From Phycisphaeraceae bacterium (GTDB lineage Bacteria; Planctomycetota; Phycisphaerae; Phycisphaerales; UBA1924), in NCBI GenBank assembly GCA_020639135.1, contig JACKHE010000002.1, positions 372,001 to 436,000 on the forward strand: 64,000 nucleotides of DNA, in the 5' to 3' direction. Positions 7,914-19,771 of this stretch are shown here, piece by piece (positions within the stretch are counted from its first letter, which is position 1; each line of letters starts with the position of its first letter). A program made the translations under genes and the position numbers. The notes beneath the pieces were generated by a model that saw nothing but the letters and a program-made list of their open reading frames with translations, did not search any database and was not told the DNA's origin.

Positions 7914-9248
7914 ATGACGAAACGTCCCGCGGCGCGATCAAAGAACAAAGAGAAGCTCAATGTCCTGCTGGTGGGCGGCGGCGGGCGTGAGCACGCGCTG
8001 GCGTGGAAAATGAGCAGGTCCCCGAGCCTGGGGACGCTCTACGCGACGCACACGGACAACCCCGGCATCGCCGCACACGCGAAACCCACCGATTGCCCGT
8101 ACGAACTGGGCAACTGGGACCGCCTCAAGCGGTTCTGCGACCGCGAGGCGATCGACCTGGTCGTTGTCGGGCCCGAGGCCGACCTGGCCAGGGGCATCGG
8201 CGATGCGCTCCGCACGAAGGATCGCGCCGTGCTGGGCCCCGACGCCGACGGCGCCCGGCTCGAGTCGAGCAAGTCCTGGGCGAAACAGCTCATGCGCGCC
8301 GCGTCGATCCCCACCGCCGAGGGGCGGGTCTTCCGCACCGCCGAATCGGCGATCGAGTACATCGAATCGCGCACCGAGCCGGTCGTCGTCAAGGCCTCGG
8401 GCCTCGCCGCAGGTAAGGGCGTGATCGTCTGCGACACCAACGAGCAGGCGACCGCCGCGGTTCGGAGGATCATGCACGAGCGGGCCTTCGGCGCTGCCGG
8501 CGACGAGGTGATCGTCGAGGAGCGGCTCAGCGGCGCCGAGGTGTCGATCCTCGCGCTGACCGACGGCCGGTCCGTGTACGTCCTCGACACCTGCCAGGAC
8601 CACAAGAGGCTCCTCGACGGCGGCGAGGGCCCCAACACCGGCGGGATGGGCGCGTACTCGCCCGCCCCGGTGCTCTCGGACCAGCAGCTGGCCGAGGTCC
8701 ACCGCCTCGTGCTCATCCCCGCAATCGACGCGCTCCGCCGGGACGACATCGACTTCCGCGGCGTCCTCTACGCGGGGCTGATGCTCACCCACGGCGGCCC
8801 CAAGGTGCTCGAGTTCAACGTCCGCTTCGGCGACCCCGAGTGCCAGACGCTGCTGCCGCGCATGAAGTGCGACCTCGTCGATGTGTTGCGCGCGACGGCA
8901 ACGGGCCGGCTCGAGGAGGCGACGATCGGCTGGGATCCGCGGGTCTCGGTGTGCGTCGTGCTCGCCAGCGAGGGCTACCCCGACAAACCGATCACCGGCC
9001 GGCCCATCACGGGGCTTGCCGAGGCGCAGGGCCTGAATGATGTCCATGTCTTCCACGCGGGCGTCCGGCGCAGCGCGGGCGGGGGATACGAGACCGCCGG
9101 GGGACGTGTGCTGAACGTCGTCGCGCTGGGCGACACGCTCGACGAGGCGCGCGCCAAGGCGGACGAGGCTTGCGACATGATCCGGTTCGAGGGGATGCAG
9201 CGCCGCCACGATATTGGCGCCGCAGCGATCGCCGGACGCAGAGCCTGA
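7914..9248 (+). CDS. purD: Phosphoribosylamine--glycine ligase
   Basis: PurD joins 5-phosphoribosylamine and glycine with ATP in purine biosynthesis. The frame is open upstream, but the ATG used here gives 444 residues, close to the usual 420-430, with a short lysine-rich N-terminus before LNVLLVGGGGREHALAWK, the start of the N domain. The ATP-grasp domain shows VVKASGLAAGKGVIV and QDHKRLLDGGEGPNTGGMGA, the family's glycine-rich signature. The C domain follows VLEFNVRFGDPECQ. It converges on pcrA, with a small hairpin in the 35-base gap. No other pur gene is in the window. Confidence 0.97.
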   Translation: MTKRPAARSKNKEKLNVLLVGGGGREHALAWKMSRSPSLGTLYATHTDNPGIAAHAKPTDCPYELGNWDRLKRFCDREAIDLVVVGPEADLARGIGDALRTKDRAVLGPDADGARLESSKSWAKQLMRAASIPTAEGRVFRTAESAIEYIESRTEPVVVKASGLAAGKGVIVCDTNEQATAAVRRIMHERAFGAAGDEVIVEERLSGAEVSILALTDGRSVYVLDTCQDHKRLLDGGEGPNTGGMGAYSPAPVLSDQQLAEVHRLVLIPAIDALRRDDIDFRGVLYAGLMLTHGGPKVLEFNVRFGDPECQTLLPRMKCDLVDVLRATATGRLEEATIGWDPRVSVCVVLASEGYPDKPITGRPITGLAEAQGLNDVHVFHAGVRRSAGGGYETAGGRVLNVVALGDTLDEARAKADEACDMIRFEGMQRRHDIGAAAIAGRRA

Positions 9249-9255
9249 GCGCAGC

Positions 9256-9287
9256 GTAGCCTCGGATATTCAGCCGCTTCGGGCTAC
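9256..9287. terminator. Possible shared hairpin between convergent purD and pcrA
   Basis: GTAGCC (9256-9261) can pair with GGCTAC (9282-9287), the latter overlapping the pcrA stop codon. A competing stem AGCC/GGCT lies inside. There is no U-run on either strand, so termination by this element is only a possibility. Confidence 0.3.
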
Positions 9288-11740
9288 CCCAGAAACTCCA
9301 GCCGCGCGTACCGCAGGATCAGCGTCTTGACGCCCACGCGTCCGAAGTCGATCTTCGCACGCGCATCCATCCCCCGGACCACCGCGACGACGACGCCGTC
9401 GCCGAACTGCGGGTGCCGGACCCGCGATCCCACCGTCGGGAGCCCTTCGGCGTCCAGCGCGCCGGCCGAGGTGTACTCGGGGTCCGGGACGTACCGCGGC
9501 TCGTTGTCGTCGATGGCGGCGCCCTCGTCCCAGCCCCGGGCGCGCTGCGAGCCGCTCCCCCAGCCGCCGGCGAGATCGTTGATCTCCAGGTGCTCCTCCG
9601 GGAGCTCGTCGAAGAACTGGCTGCGGATGGTCCGCTCAGAGACGCCGTGGTGCGTCCTCGTGCGCGCGCTCGTGCACATCAGGTGGTCCATCGCCCTGGT
9701 GACGCCGACGAAGAGCAGGCGGCGCTCCTCCTCGAGCTCGCTGATCGAATCGCGCGAGCGGGAATGGGGGAGCAGCCCCTCCTCCATCCCGACGATCACC
9801 ACCGCCGGGAACTCCAGCCCCTTGGCCGCGTGCAGCGTCATCAGCGTCACCGCCCCCTGCGTCGGGTCCACCGCGTCGGCGTCGGCGACGAGCGAAACCG
9901 ACTCGAGGAACGCTCGGAGCATCGCCAGCAGCGGCGGCGCCGGGATTTCTGCCGCGTTGCCGTCGGGATCGACCGTCGGGTCCTGCGCGATGTCCGCTCC
10001 GGCGTCGTACTCCTGCTCGAACTGCTTCGCCCCGGCCACCACTTCGTAGAGGTTCTCGACCTTGTCCTCATCAGCCGCCTCGGCGTGCTTGGCGGCGAGC
10101 TTCTGGTAGTGCGTTTCCAGCCCGGACTCGACGATCACCCGCTCGATCAGCTCCGAGAGCGACCCGCTGACGTCCGAGCCCATGAACGACCCCTCGCCGG
10201 TCCACGCCCCGAGGATCGTCAGGAACCGCTCCAGCGCGTTTGCGGCGCGCTGCGACACCCCCTCGACGACGCCCCGCGACGCCTCGACGAGCCCCTCCAT
10301 CAGGGAGATCCCCCGCTGCGTCGCGAGCAGGTCCACGCGCGCGATCGTTGTCGAGCCCACGCCCCGCGTCGGCTTGTTGACGATCCGCCGCAGCGAGACG
10401 TCGTCGGCCGGGTTGGCGATGACGCGCAGGTACGCCAGCACGTCCTTGACCTCCTCCCGCTCGTAGAACGCCGTGCCCCGGGCGATGACGTACGGCGTGC
10501 CGGTGACGCGCATCTCGTCCTCGAGCGTCCGGCTCAGCGCGTTGGTGCGGTAGAAGACGGCCATCTCGCCCCACGCCAGATCGTGCTTCTCGCGCAGCGA
10601 CCGCAGCCACGACCCGACGATCTGCGCCTCGTGGCGCTCGTCGATGCAGTGCGTGACGGCGATCGGCTCACCCTCGGGGCGTTCGGTGAAGAGGTCCTTG
10701 TGCCGGCGCTGGGTGTTGTGGCGGATGAGCGTGTCGGCCGTCCCGATGATCCGCTTCGTCGATCGGAAGCTCTGCCCCAGCGCGATCGTCGTCGCGCCCG
10801 GGTAGTGCTTCTCGAACTCGAGGATGTTCGAGATGTCGGCGCCTCGCCAGCCGTAGATGGACTGGTCGGGGTCGCCCACGACGCAGATATTGGGCCGCCT
10901 GCCGTCGTCGCGCTGCGCGATCAGCGAGGCGATGACGAACTGCGCCCGGTTGGTGTCCTGGTACTCGTCAATGAGCAGGTGGCTGAACCGACCCGACACC
11001 GACATCCTCGCCTCCTCGCTCGACGACAGGACCTTGACCGTCAGCATCAGCAGATCGTCGAAGTCCACCGCGTTCGCCCGGCGCAGGTCCCGCTCGTACA
11101 GCTGGTACAGCTTGGCGATCGTGCGCGTGTAGAATTCGCCGGCGTGCTGCGCGTACGACGCCGCGTCCGTCAGCTCGTTCTTGGCCGCGCTGATCGCGCC
11201 AAGCACGTTCCGGGGCGACCAGTTCCCGGTGTCCATCCCGTTGTTCTTGATGATCCGCTTCATCAGCGCGCGCTGGTCCGTCGTGTCGTAGATCGCGTAC
11301 GTCGGCGTCAGGCCCGGGATGTCCAGCAGATCGACGTGCCGGCGCAGCACGCGCGCACACAGCGAGTGGAACGTCGAGACGATCAGCCCCCGCGGCGGCT
11401 CCGGCGCCGCATCGTCGGGCCCCGCGATCCCCAGCAGCGCGCCCACCCGCGCGCGCATCTCGCCGGCCGCCTTGTTCGTGAACGTCACGGCGCAGATCCG
11501 CCAAGGCGGAACGCCCCGGTGCACGAGGTGCGCGATGCGCCGCGTGATGACGCGCGTCTTGCCCGAGCCCGGCCCCGCGAGCACGAGCAGCGGCCCGTCG
11601 CCGAAGACCACCGCCTCGCGCTGCGCCTCGGTGAGGTCGGCCAGCAGCCGATCCTCGGCCGAACCGCCGTGCGCGGGCTCGGGGTCGATGCCCAGCTCCT
11701 CGAGGGAGGCGGGCAGCGGGTTGTCGTCGTGGGTCATCAT
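9284..11740 (-). CDS. pcrA: UvrD/PcrA-type DNA helicase
   Basis: A superfamily 1 3'-to-5' helicase acting in DNA repair and in clearing stalled forks. I start it at MMTHDDNPLP, giving 818 residues, because the open frame further upstream has no helicase homology and normal PcrA length is about 720-830. Visible motifs in order: Q motif with LTEAQREAV, Walker A GPGSGKTR, motif II DEYQDTN, motif III GDPDQSIYGWRGAD, motif IV QSFRST, motif V TLHAAKGLEFP and motif VI LFVGVTRAMDHL. The end VRHPQFGDGVVVAV...LILRYARLEFLG is the small Tudor-like domain that binds RNA polymerase in PcrA. This domain favours pcrA over rep or uvrD. Confidence 0.95.
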   Translation of the reverse strand: MMTHDDNPLPASLEELGIDPEPAHGGSAEDRLLADLTEAQREAVVFGDGPLLVLAGPGSGKTRVITRRIAHLVHRGVPPWRICAVTFTNKAAGEMRARVGALLGIAGPDDAAPEPPRGLIVSTFHSLCARVLRRHVDLLDIPGLTPTYAIYDTTDQRALMKRIIKNNGMDTGNWSPRNVLGAISAAKNELTDAASYAQHAGEFYTRTIAKLYQLYERDLRRANAVDFDDLLMLTVKVLSSSEEARMSVSGRFSHLLIDEYQDTNRAQFVIASLIAQRDDGRRPNICVVGDPDQSIYGWRGADISNILEFEKHYPGATTIALGQSFRSTKRIIGTADTLIRHNTQRRHKDLFTERPEGEPIAVTHCIDERHEAQIVGSWLRSLREKHDLAWGEMAVFYRTNALSRTLEDEMRVTGTPYVIARGTAFYEREEVKDVLAYLRVIANPADDVSLRRIVNKPTRGVGSTTIARVDLLATQRGISLMEGLVEASRGVVEGVSQRAANALERFLTILGAWTGEGSFMGSDVSGSLSELIERVIVESGLETHYQKLAAKHAEAADEDKVENLYEVVAGAKQFEQEYDAGADIAQDPTVDPDGNAAEIPAPPLLAMLRAFLESVSLVADADAVDPTQGAVTLMTLHAAKGLEFPAVVIVGMEEGLLPHSRSRDSISELEEERRLLFVGVTRAMDHLMCTSARTRTHHGVSERTIRSQFFDELPEEHLEINDLAGGWGSGSQRARGWDEGAAIDDNEPRYVPDPEYTSAGALDAEGLPTVGSRVRHPQFGDGVVVAVVRGMDARAKIDFGRVGVKTLILRYARLEFLG

Positions 11741-12388
11741 CCTGTTGGGGCAGTTGCGGGGGCGATTCTGGGCATTGGAGCGGGATCCGACAGGGGGGCG
11801 CCGGGGCCGCCACGTTTTCCACCGGACCCGATCATCGATCGCGCTGACCGGGCAAAATCTGCTTACCCGGCAACCCCATTCTACGCTGGCGCTTGGGGAG
11901 TTATGCACAGGGGTGACGACAAAAAAGCACCCTCCGTCGCGGTCATCTCGCTTGTGGCCACAGCATCTTGATGTATCATCCGCCCGTTGCCGGTGAGCCA
12001 CGTGCCGACCACACTTGCGGCGGCGATCCACCACCCGATGGCTCCGGGCGACACATTCGGTCTCCGGTCAGGCGCGGCCACCCCCGCCGCCTGCCGAGGC
12101 CGATAAGCCGTGACGGCGGCTCGAAAGGGCCGTCGTCCGCTTTGATTCCGGGGTCGGTCCGATTGTTGAGTATCGGATCGGCTCCGATTTTCGCCGCTCC
12201 GTTTGCGGAACCCGGGCAGGTGGGTCTTGCCCCCGCACGCGGCACATTCCGTCCGGTCAGTTCTCCTTGTGGGGAGGGCGACGCCGGCGCAACGAACCGT
12301 GGTGTTGTCGCAGGAACGGATCACGCATCCGGTGCTGTGGCCGCGCCCAGACGCCCCGCACGCGGGGCACGGTGGGAGTCACGTCGTC
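11741..12388. other. 648-base intergenic region between divergent pcrA and dcd
   Basis: No convincing gene is seen here. A TTATGCACA sequence at 11901-11909 matches the DnaA-box consensus but stands alone. Hairpins are present at 12156-12179 (GGTCCGAT/ATCGGATC with one G-U pair) and at 12353-12368 (GCCCCG-CACG-CGGGGC), the second lying 20 bases before the dcd start. A leftward open frame covers much of it, but its composition looks like translated non-coding DNA. Promoters for both genes should be here; I cannot pick boxes with confidence. Confidence 0.5.
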
Positions 12389-12961
12389 ATGGCCGTCCTC
12401 TGCGACACTCAGATCAGGGACCGCGTCCGCATCGAGCCCTACGCCGAGGGCCAGCGCCGCCCAGGCACGGTCTCCTACGGCGTCTCCAGCTACGGCTACG
12501 ACTGCCGCGTCGGCTCGCACTTCAAGATCTTCACGCCGACCCCGCGCACGGGCCGCGTCCACGTCGTCGATCCCAAGCAGTTCGACGAGCACCTCTTCGT
12601 CGATGTGGACACCGACCAGATCGGCCAGGACCACATCATCATCCCGCCCAACTCCTTCGCGCTGGCCGAGACGCTCGAGACCTTCGACATCCCCCGCGAC
12701 GTCCTCGTCCTGTGCGTCGGCAAGAGCACGTACGCCCGCTGCGGCCTGATCGTCAACGTCACGCCGCTGGAGCCCGAGTGGCGCGGCAAGGTGACGCTGG
12801 AGATCAGCAACACGACGCCGCTGCCGGCGAAGGTGTACGCCAACGAGGGCATCGCGCAGTTCATCTTCCTGAAGGCGGACGAGGTGTGCGCGGTGAGCTA
12901 CGCGGACAAGGCGGGCAAGTACCAGGACCAGGCGGGGCTGACACTGCCGAAGGTCGACTGA
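12389..12961 (+). CDS. dcd: dCTP deaminase
   Basis: Dcd converts dCTP to dUTP, feeding dTTP synthesis. From the ATG chosen the protein is 190 residues, the usual length, beginning MAVLCDTQIRDRV. Family features seen are GVSSYGYDCRVG near residue 32, VGKSTYARCGLIVNVTPLEPEW with the substrate-binding S-x2-A-R and the conserved E, and ANEGIAQFIFL near the C-terminus. A GGTGGGAG sequence ending 11 bases upstream is the only ribosome-binding candidate. It lies 70 bases upstream of nrdJ in the same direction, so a shared dNTP-supply transcript is likely. Confidence 0.96.
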   Translation: MAVLCDTQIRDRVRIEPYAEGQRRPGTVSYGVSSYGYDCRVGSHFKIFTPTPRTGRVHVVDPKQFDEHLFVDVDTDQIGQDHIIIPPNSFALAETLETFDIPRDVLVLCVGKSTYARCGLIVNVTPLEPEWRGKVTLEISNTTPLPAKVYANEGIAQFIFLKADEVCAVSYADKAGKYQDQAGLTLPKVD

Positions 12962-13031
12962 ACAACAACCCGGATCATCGTTCCACGCACGGATACGCGA
13001 CTGATACCCATCATTCTGGATTGGAACACGC

Positions 13032-16538
<3,507 letters not shown>

Positions 16539-16585
16539 TCGGTTGAGGATGACAAGCCAACGCGACCGCGCTGACGCGCGGTCCA

Positions 16586-17003
16586 CATGAGGAGGCAAAA
16601 CCAACGCCCCGCCGAGCCCGGACGGCTCACCGGGGCGCGCAGAAAACGTCGGGGAAGCGAGCACAAAGCGCAGCGATACGAGCACGTCGGCGAGTGGAAG
16701 GATCCCGGTTCGCGTGGACGCGATGGAAAATCGTCCACGCCTCAGGACTCCGACGCCGGCGCCGCCCATGTGGGGCCAACAACGGCCATGGACCGGCGGC
16801 GCCCGCGGAGGGCTCCGAAGCTCGCTTCGCTTCCCCGATGGACAACCCGGCGCCGGCGTCAGGCGGATCCCGCCATCGCGACCGGCGCCACCAATCCCCA
16901 CCAAGAGGGGCGGGCGGGCCTCGCAACGAGGCCGACGCCACACAACGCCCCTCGCCTCCTCATGCCCCTGAGCGGAGCCCACCACCGCTCAGGGGACTTT
17001 TTT
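16586..17003 (+). ncRNA. Candidate structured non-coding RNA gene, class not recognised
   Basis: The 5' strand CATGAGGAGGC (16586-16596) is perfectly complementary to GCCTCCTCATG (16954-16964), closing a 379-nt element that is followed at once by a rho-independent terminator. Inside: a two-part hairpin CGCCCCG/CGGGGCG with GAGCC/GGCTC (16605-16637); a 15-bp long-range helix 16647-16661 with 16826-16840 (one internal and one terminal G-U); hairpins 16712-16740 (GCGTGGAC/GTCCACGC) and 16758-16803 (GGCGCCGCC/GGCGGCGCC); GGCGCCGG/CCGGCGCC (16849-16889) around GGCGG/CCGCC; GAGGGGCG/CGCCCCTC (16905-16953) around GGCCTCG/CGAGGCC. No open frame here looks coding. RNase P, tmRNA and SRP signatures are absent. 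A further hairpin GACCGCG/CGCGGTC (16564-16583) lies just upstream. It could instead be a folded 3' region of the nrdJ message; I see no sigma-70 boxes directly upstream. Confidence 0.7.
16965..17003 (+). terminator. Rho-independent terminator of the candidate RNA
   Basis: An 11-bp perfect stem, CCCCTGAGCGG (16965-16975) with CCGCTCAGGGG (16985-16995), encloses a 9-base loop. It is followed by AC and six T (16998-17003). The U-run is on the + strand, so it ends rightward transcription from the candidate RNA or from nrdJ. Confidence 0.92.
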
Positions 17004-17023
17004 CGCGCACAGACAACCCCACG

Positions 17024-17050
17024 CCCGGGATGAGCGAAGCGAATCCCGGG
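17024..17050. repeat. Short inverted repeat after the frr gene
   Basis: CCCGGGAT (17024-17031) pairs with ATCCCGGG (17043-17050) around the loop GAGCGAAGCGA. It sits 62 bases beyond the leftward frr stop. No U-run follows, so it may be an imperfect terminator. A related AAGCTCGCTTCGCTT string occurs at 16818-16832 within the candidate RNA, so the AGCGAAGCGA core may be repeated elsewhere in the genome. Confidence 0.5.
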
Positions 17051-17112
17051 GTCAAACTGTCCATGTTCACTGTGCGACGGAAAGCGCGAGACGCGAGACA
17101 CCAGGCTCGCCC

Positions 17113-17679
17113 TCAGACCTCCATGATCTCCGACGACTTCTCATCGATGAGCTTGTCCGTGAGGTCCTCGTGCTTCTTGAGGATCTCCTGGATCTCGTCC
17201 TTAAGGGTCTTGATCTCGTCCTCGGGGATCTTGTGCGTCGTGTCGTCCTTGAGGTGGTCCGCGTGCTTGTTCGCGTCCCGGCGGACGTTGCGGAGGGCGA
17301 CCTTCGTGTCCTCGCCGACCTTCTTCGCGTGCCCGACGAGCTGCTTGCGCCGGTCGGTCGAGAGCGCCGGGATGTTGATGCGGATCTGCTTCGCCTCGAC
17401 CTGCGGGTTCAGGCCCAGGTCCGACGTCTCGATCGCCTTCTTGATCTCGTGCAGCGCCCCAGCGTCAAAGGGCTTGATGAGCAGCTGCGTCGGCTCCGGG
17501 ACCGACAGCGCCGCCAGCGACTTGAGGTCGGTGGGCGAGCCGTAGTAATCGACCTTCAGGTACTCGATCAGCGCGGTCGAGGCCCGGCCGGTGCGGATGC
17601 CTCTGAGCTCGCCCTTGAGATGATCGAGGGCCTTGTCCATGCGGTCTTCGGCGTCGAGGAGGATGGTGTCGGGGTCCAT
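17113..17679 (-). CDS. frr: Ribosome recycling factor
   Basis: RRF splits post-termination ribosomes together with EF-G. The 188-residue protein has the expected length and the two-domain layout: the long helical bundle begins DAEDRMDKALDHLKGEL, followed by the diagnostic GIRTGRAST with the conserved arginines, the beta domain VDYYGSPTDLKSLAALSVPEP, and the return helices LSTDRRKQLVGHAKKVGEDTKVALRNVRRDA. The pyrH gene that usually precedes frr is not adjacent in this window; the next gene upstream on this strand is a peptide transporter 92 bases away. Confidence 0.98.
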   Translation of the reverse strand: MDPDTILLDAEDRMDKALDHLKGELRGIRTGRASTALIEYLKVDYYGSPTDLKSLAALSVPEPTQLLIKPFDAGALHEIKKAIETSDLGLNPQVEAKQIRINIPALSTDRRKQLVGHAKKVGEDTKVALRNVRRDANKHADHLKDDTTHKIPEDEIKTLKDEIQEILKKHEDLTDKLIDEKSSEIMEV

Positions 17680-17771
17680 GGGTGGGTCACTCCGTCATTG
17701 GTCGTCGGCGCGGTGATGTCCGGGGTGGGAGATTGTATCCCGGCGGACGCCCCTGTCCGAATCCGAGGATC

Positions 17772-19541
17772 TCAGTGGATCCCCTTCATCATCTTGCGCA
17801 GCATCGGGGTCATGATCGCGATCAACACGCCGACGGCGATCGGGCACACGACCAGCAGCAGGTAGAACCCGGCCTGACCCTTCACAAGGAAGGTCCATTT
17901 CGCCTCGGTCTCGCCGGGCTGCACGATGAAGTTCACGGAGTACCGCGCCGCGATCCCGGCGCCGAGGTTCGACAGCGCCAGCGAGAAGAACCACAGGCCC
18001 ATCATCAGGCTCTGCAGGTTCTTCGGCGCCAGCTTCGTGACCATCGAGAGCCCTACCGGCGACAGGCAGAGCTCGCCCCAGGTGTACACGACATACGTGA
18101 TCAGCAGCCACTGCGGGCCGGCGAGCCCGCCGTCGTTGGTCTGCATGGAGCCGAACACCATCGCGATGAACGCGAGTCCCAGGAGCCAGAGCCCGATCGC
18201 GAACTTCATCGGTGTGGATGGTTCGAGCTTCTTCTTCGCCAACCTGATCCACAGGATGCTGAAGAACGGCGCGAAGATGAGGATCGCAGTTGAGTTGACG
18301 GACTGGTACCACGTGGACGGGAACCCTCCGTTCTTGAACAGACCTGTCACGCCGTTTTCGCCGAAGAGCCCCCAGAGTGTTCGATCGGTGTTCACATCGG
18401 CGAAGACATTCATCGAGCTGCCGGCCTGCTCGAACGCGATCCAGAATCCGAGGTTGCCGATGATCGCAAGGATGAAGATCACCGCGAGCCTGCTCCGAGT
18501 TTCCTGGGGCTGCATCGACAGGAACGCGCTGATGGAGAGCACCAGCAGCGCGCCGAAGACTGCCGGGATGCCCCACCACGGCACGTTCTCGGTCAAGCCG
18601 GACCACCAGGCCATGACCGGCTCAAGGCCGCCGCTGATCTGGAGTCCCAGCGGCAACAGCGGTGTGCCCAGGAGCAGGAGCAGTGCGATCGCGACGAGTC
18701 GCTTGTCGTGAGACGACATCGGGCCCGAGGCGCTGGGATCGCCGATCCCCCGGAGATACTTGGGCCGCAGGAACTGATACCCGATCAGGCCCAGGATCAT
18801 CCCGACCGCCGCGGATCCGAAGCCCCAGTGCCAACCCACAAGCTGCCCCAGGCTCCCCGCGACAAGCGGGGAAAGCAGGGCGCCCAGGTTGATGCCCATG
18901 TAGAAGATCGTGAATCCGGAGTCACGCCTGGCATCGTTCTCACGGTAGAGCTGGCCCACCATCACGCTGACACAGGGCTTGAAGAACCCGGTCCCGATGA
19001 TGATCAGCGACAGGCCGAAGAGGAACGTGTAGAGCGCACCGGGACCGTTTTCCGGCGATACCGCTGGGCCGCGCTCGAAGTGGAAGAGCTCCGTCAGCGC
19101 GAGCGTAATGTGCCCGGATGCGATGATCCATCCGCCCAGCAACATCGATCGGTGCGTACCCAGCAGCCGATCCGCGACCATGCCGCCGAAGATCGATGTC
19201 AGGTACACCATGAAGGTGTACACCCCGTAAAGCAGGTAGGCGTCGCCGTTGTCCCAGCCGAATCCCGGGTTGTTGTTGGCTTCGCCGGCGACGATCTCGC
19301 TGGTGGCTGCAACCAGATACAGCACCAGCAGCGCTCGCATGCCATAGTACGAGAACCGCTCCCACATCTCTGTGATGAACAGCACCCAGAGACCCTTCGG
19401 GTGCCCCCAGAAATCCGCAGCGCCGCCCATCGCCGCACCACCGGGACCTTTCCCGTATTGGATCTCCTCCACCTCCGCCGGCTGGCCGCCGATCGCGAGG
19501 CTCTCGTCGTGTGGGGAGTTCGGGTCGTTGTAATCGGCCAT
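17772..19541 (-). CDS. Proton-dependent oligopeptide transporter (POT/PTR2 family)
   Basis: A major-facilitator transporter that imports di- and tripeptides with protons. I start it at MADYNDPNSP (589 residues); the frame continues upstream without features. The first membrane helix carries TEMWERFSYYGMR, the E-x2-E-R-F proton-coupling motif of the family. GGMVADRLLG follows after helix 2-3, and the family signature FYMGINLGALLSPLVAG is near residue 180. About 12-14 membrane segments are visible. It has an unusually polar N-terminal tail of about 50 residues. The divergent neighbour is a dipeptidyl-peptidase, which releases dipeptides, so the two likely cooperate in peptide use. Confidence 0.93.
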   Translation of the reverse strand: MADYNDPNSPHDESLAIGGQPAEVEEIQYGKGPGGAAMGGAADFWGHPKGLWVLFITEMWERFSYYGMRALLVLYLVAATSEIVAGEANNNPGFGWDNGDAYLLYGVYTFMVYLTSIFGGMVADRLLGTHRSMLLGGWIIASGHITLALTELFHFERGPAVSPENGPGALYTFLFGLSLIIIGTGFFKPCVSVMVGQLYRENDARRDSGFTIFYMGINLGALLSPLVAGSLGQLVGWHWGFGSAAVGMILGLIGYQFLRPKYLRGIGDPSASGPMSSHDKRLVAIALLLLLGTPLLPLGLQISGGLEPVMAWWSGLTENVPWWGIPAVFGALLVLSISAFLSMQPQETRSRLAVIFILAIIGNLGFWIAFEQAGSSMNVFADVNTDRTLWGLFGENGVTGLFKNGGFPSTWYQSVNSTAILIFAPFFSILWIRLAKKKLEPSTPMKFAIGLWLLGLAFIAMVFGSMQTNDGGLAGPQWLLITYVVYTWGELCLSPVGLSMVTKLAPKNLQSLMMGLWFFSLALSNLGAGIAARYSVNFIVQPGETEAKWTFLVKGQAGFYLLLVVCPIAVGVLIAIMTPMLRKMMKGIH

Positions 19542-19771
19542 CGGGTTGTCGCTCCGGTGGGTTGGGGGCCCCCCGCGCCGCCGCGCGGGTTCCGACAAGC
19601 ATACCGAAACCCAACGCCCGGGCGTCACCCAACTTCCGATCCAGACACGTCGATTCACGGCTGACTTGTCCAGCCCCCCTGCGGTGCGCAATTGCTGCCG
19701 CAGCGGTAGGATGCCCCGAGCGCCCGGCTCGCCGGCGCCCCAGGAATCCGTGACTCCGGAGCATCAATCGA

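Noticed and set aside
11901..11909. TTATGCACA matching a DnaA box
   Set aside because: A single 9-mer match without clustering, AT-rich DNA or dnaA/dnaN nearby does not support an origin.
9413..11971. An open frame of more than 850 codons antisense to pcrA
   Set aside because: It mirrors the helicase codons, is rich in Arg, Asp, Val and Leu repeats typical of antisense frames in high-GC DNA, and has no family motif.
11881..12324. A leftward frame with a CAACGG-type cysteine pair that looked like a zinc ribbon
   Set aside because: Only one C-x2-C is present, the rest is low-complexity Arg/Pro sequence, and no ribosome-binding site is seen.
12962..13031. A cobalamin riboswitch for nrdJ
   Set aside because: The gap is only 70 bases, too short for the ~200-nt aptamer, and no B12 box is present.
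16586..16964. RNase P RNA, tmRNA or SRP RNA as identity for the structured RNA
   Set aside because: The size and closing helix fit, but GAGGAAAGUCC-type, tmRNA T-arm/tag and SRP GGAAG core sequences are absent on both strands.
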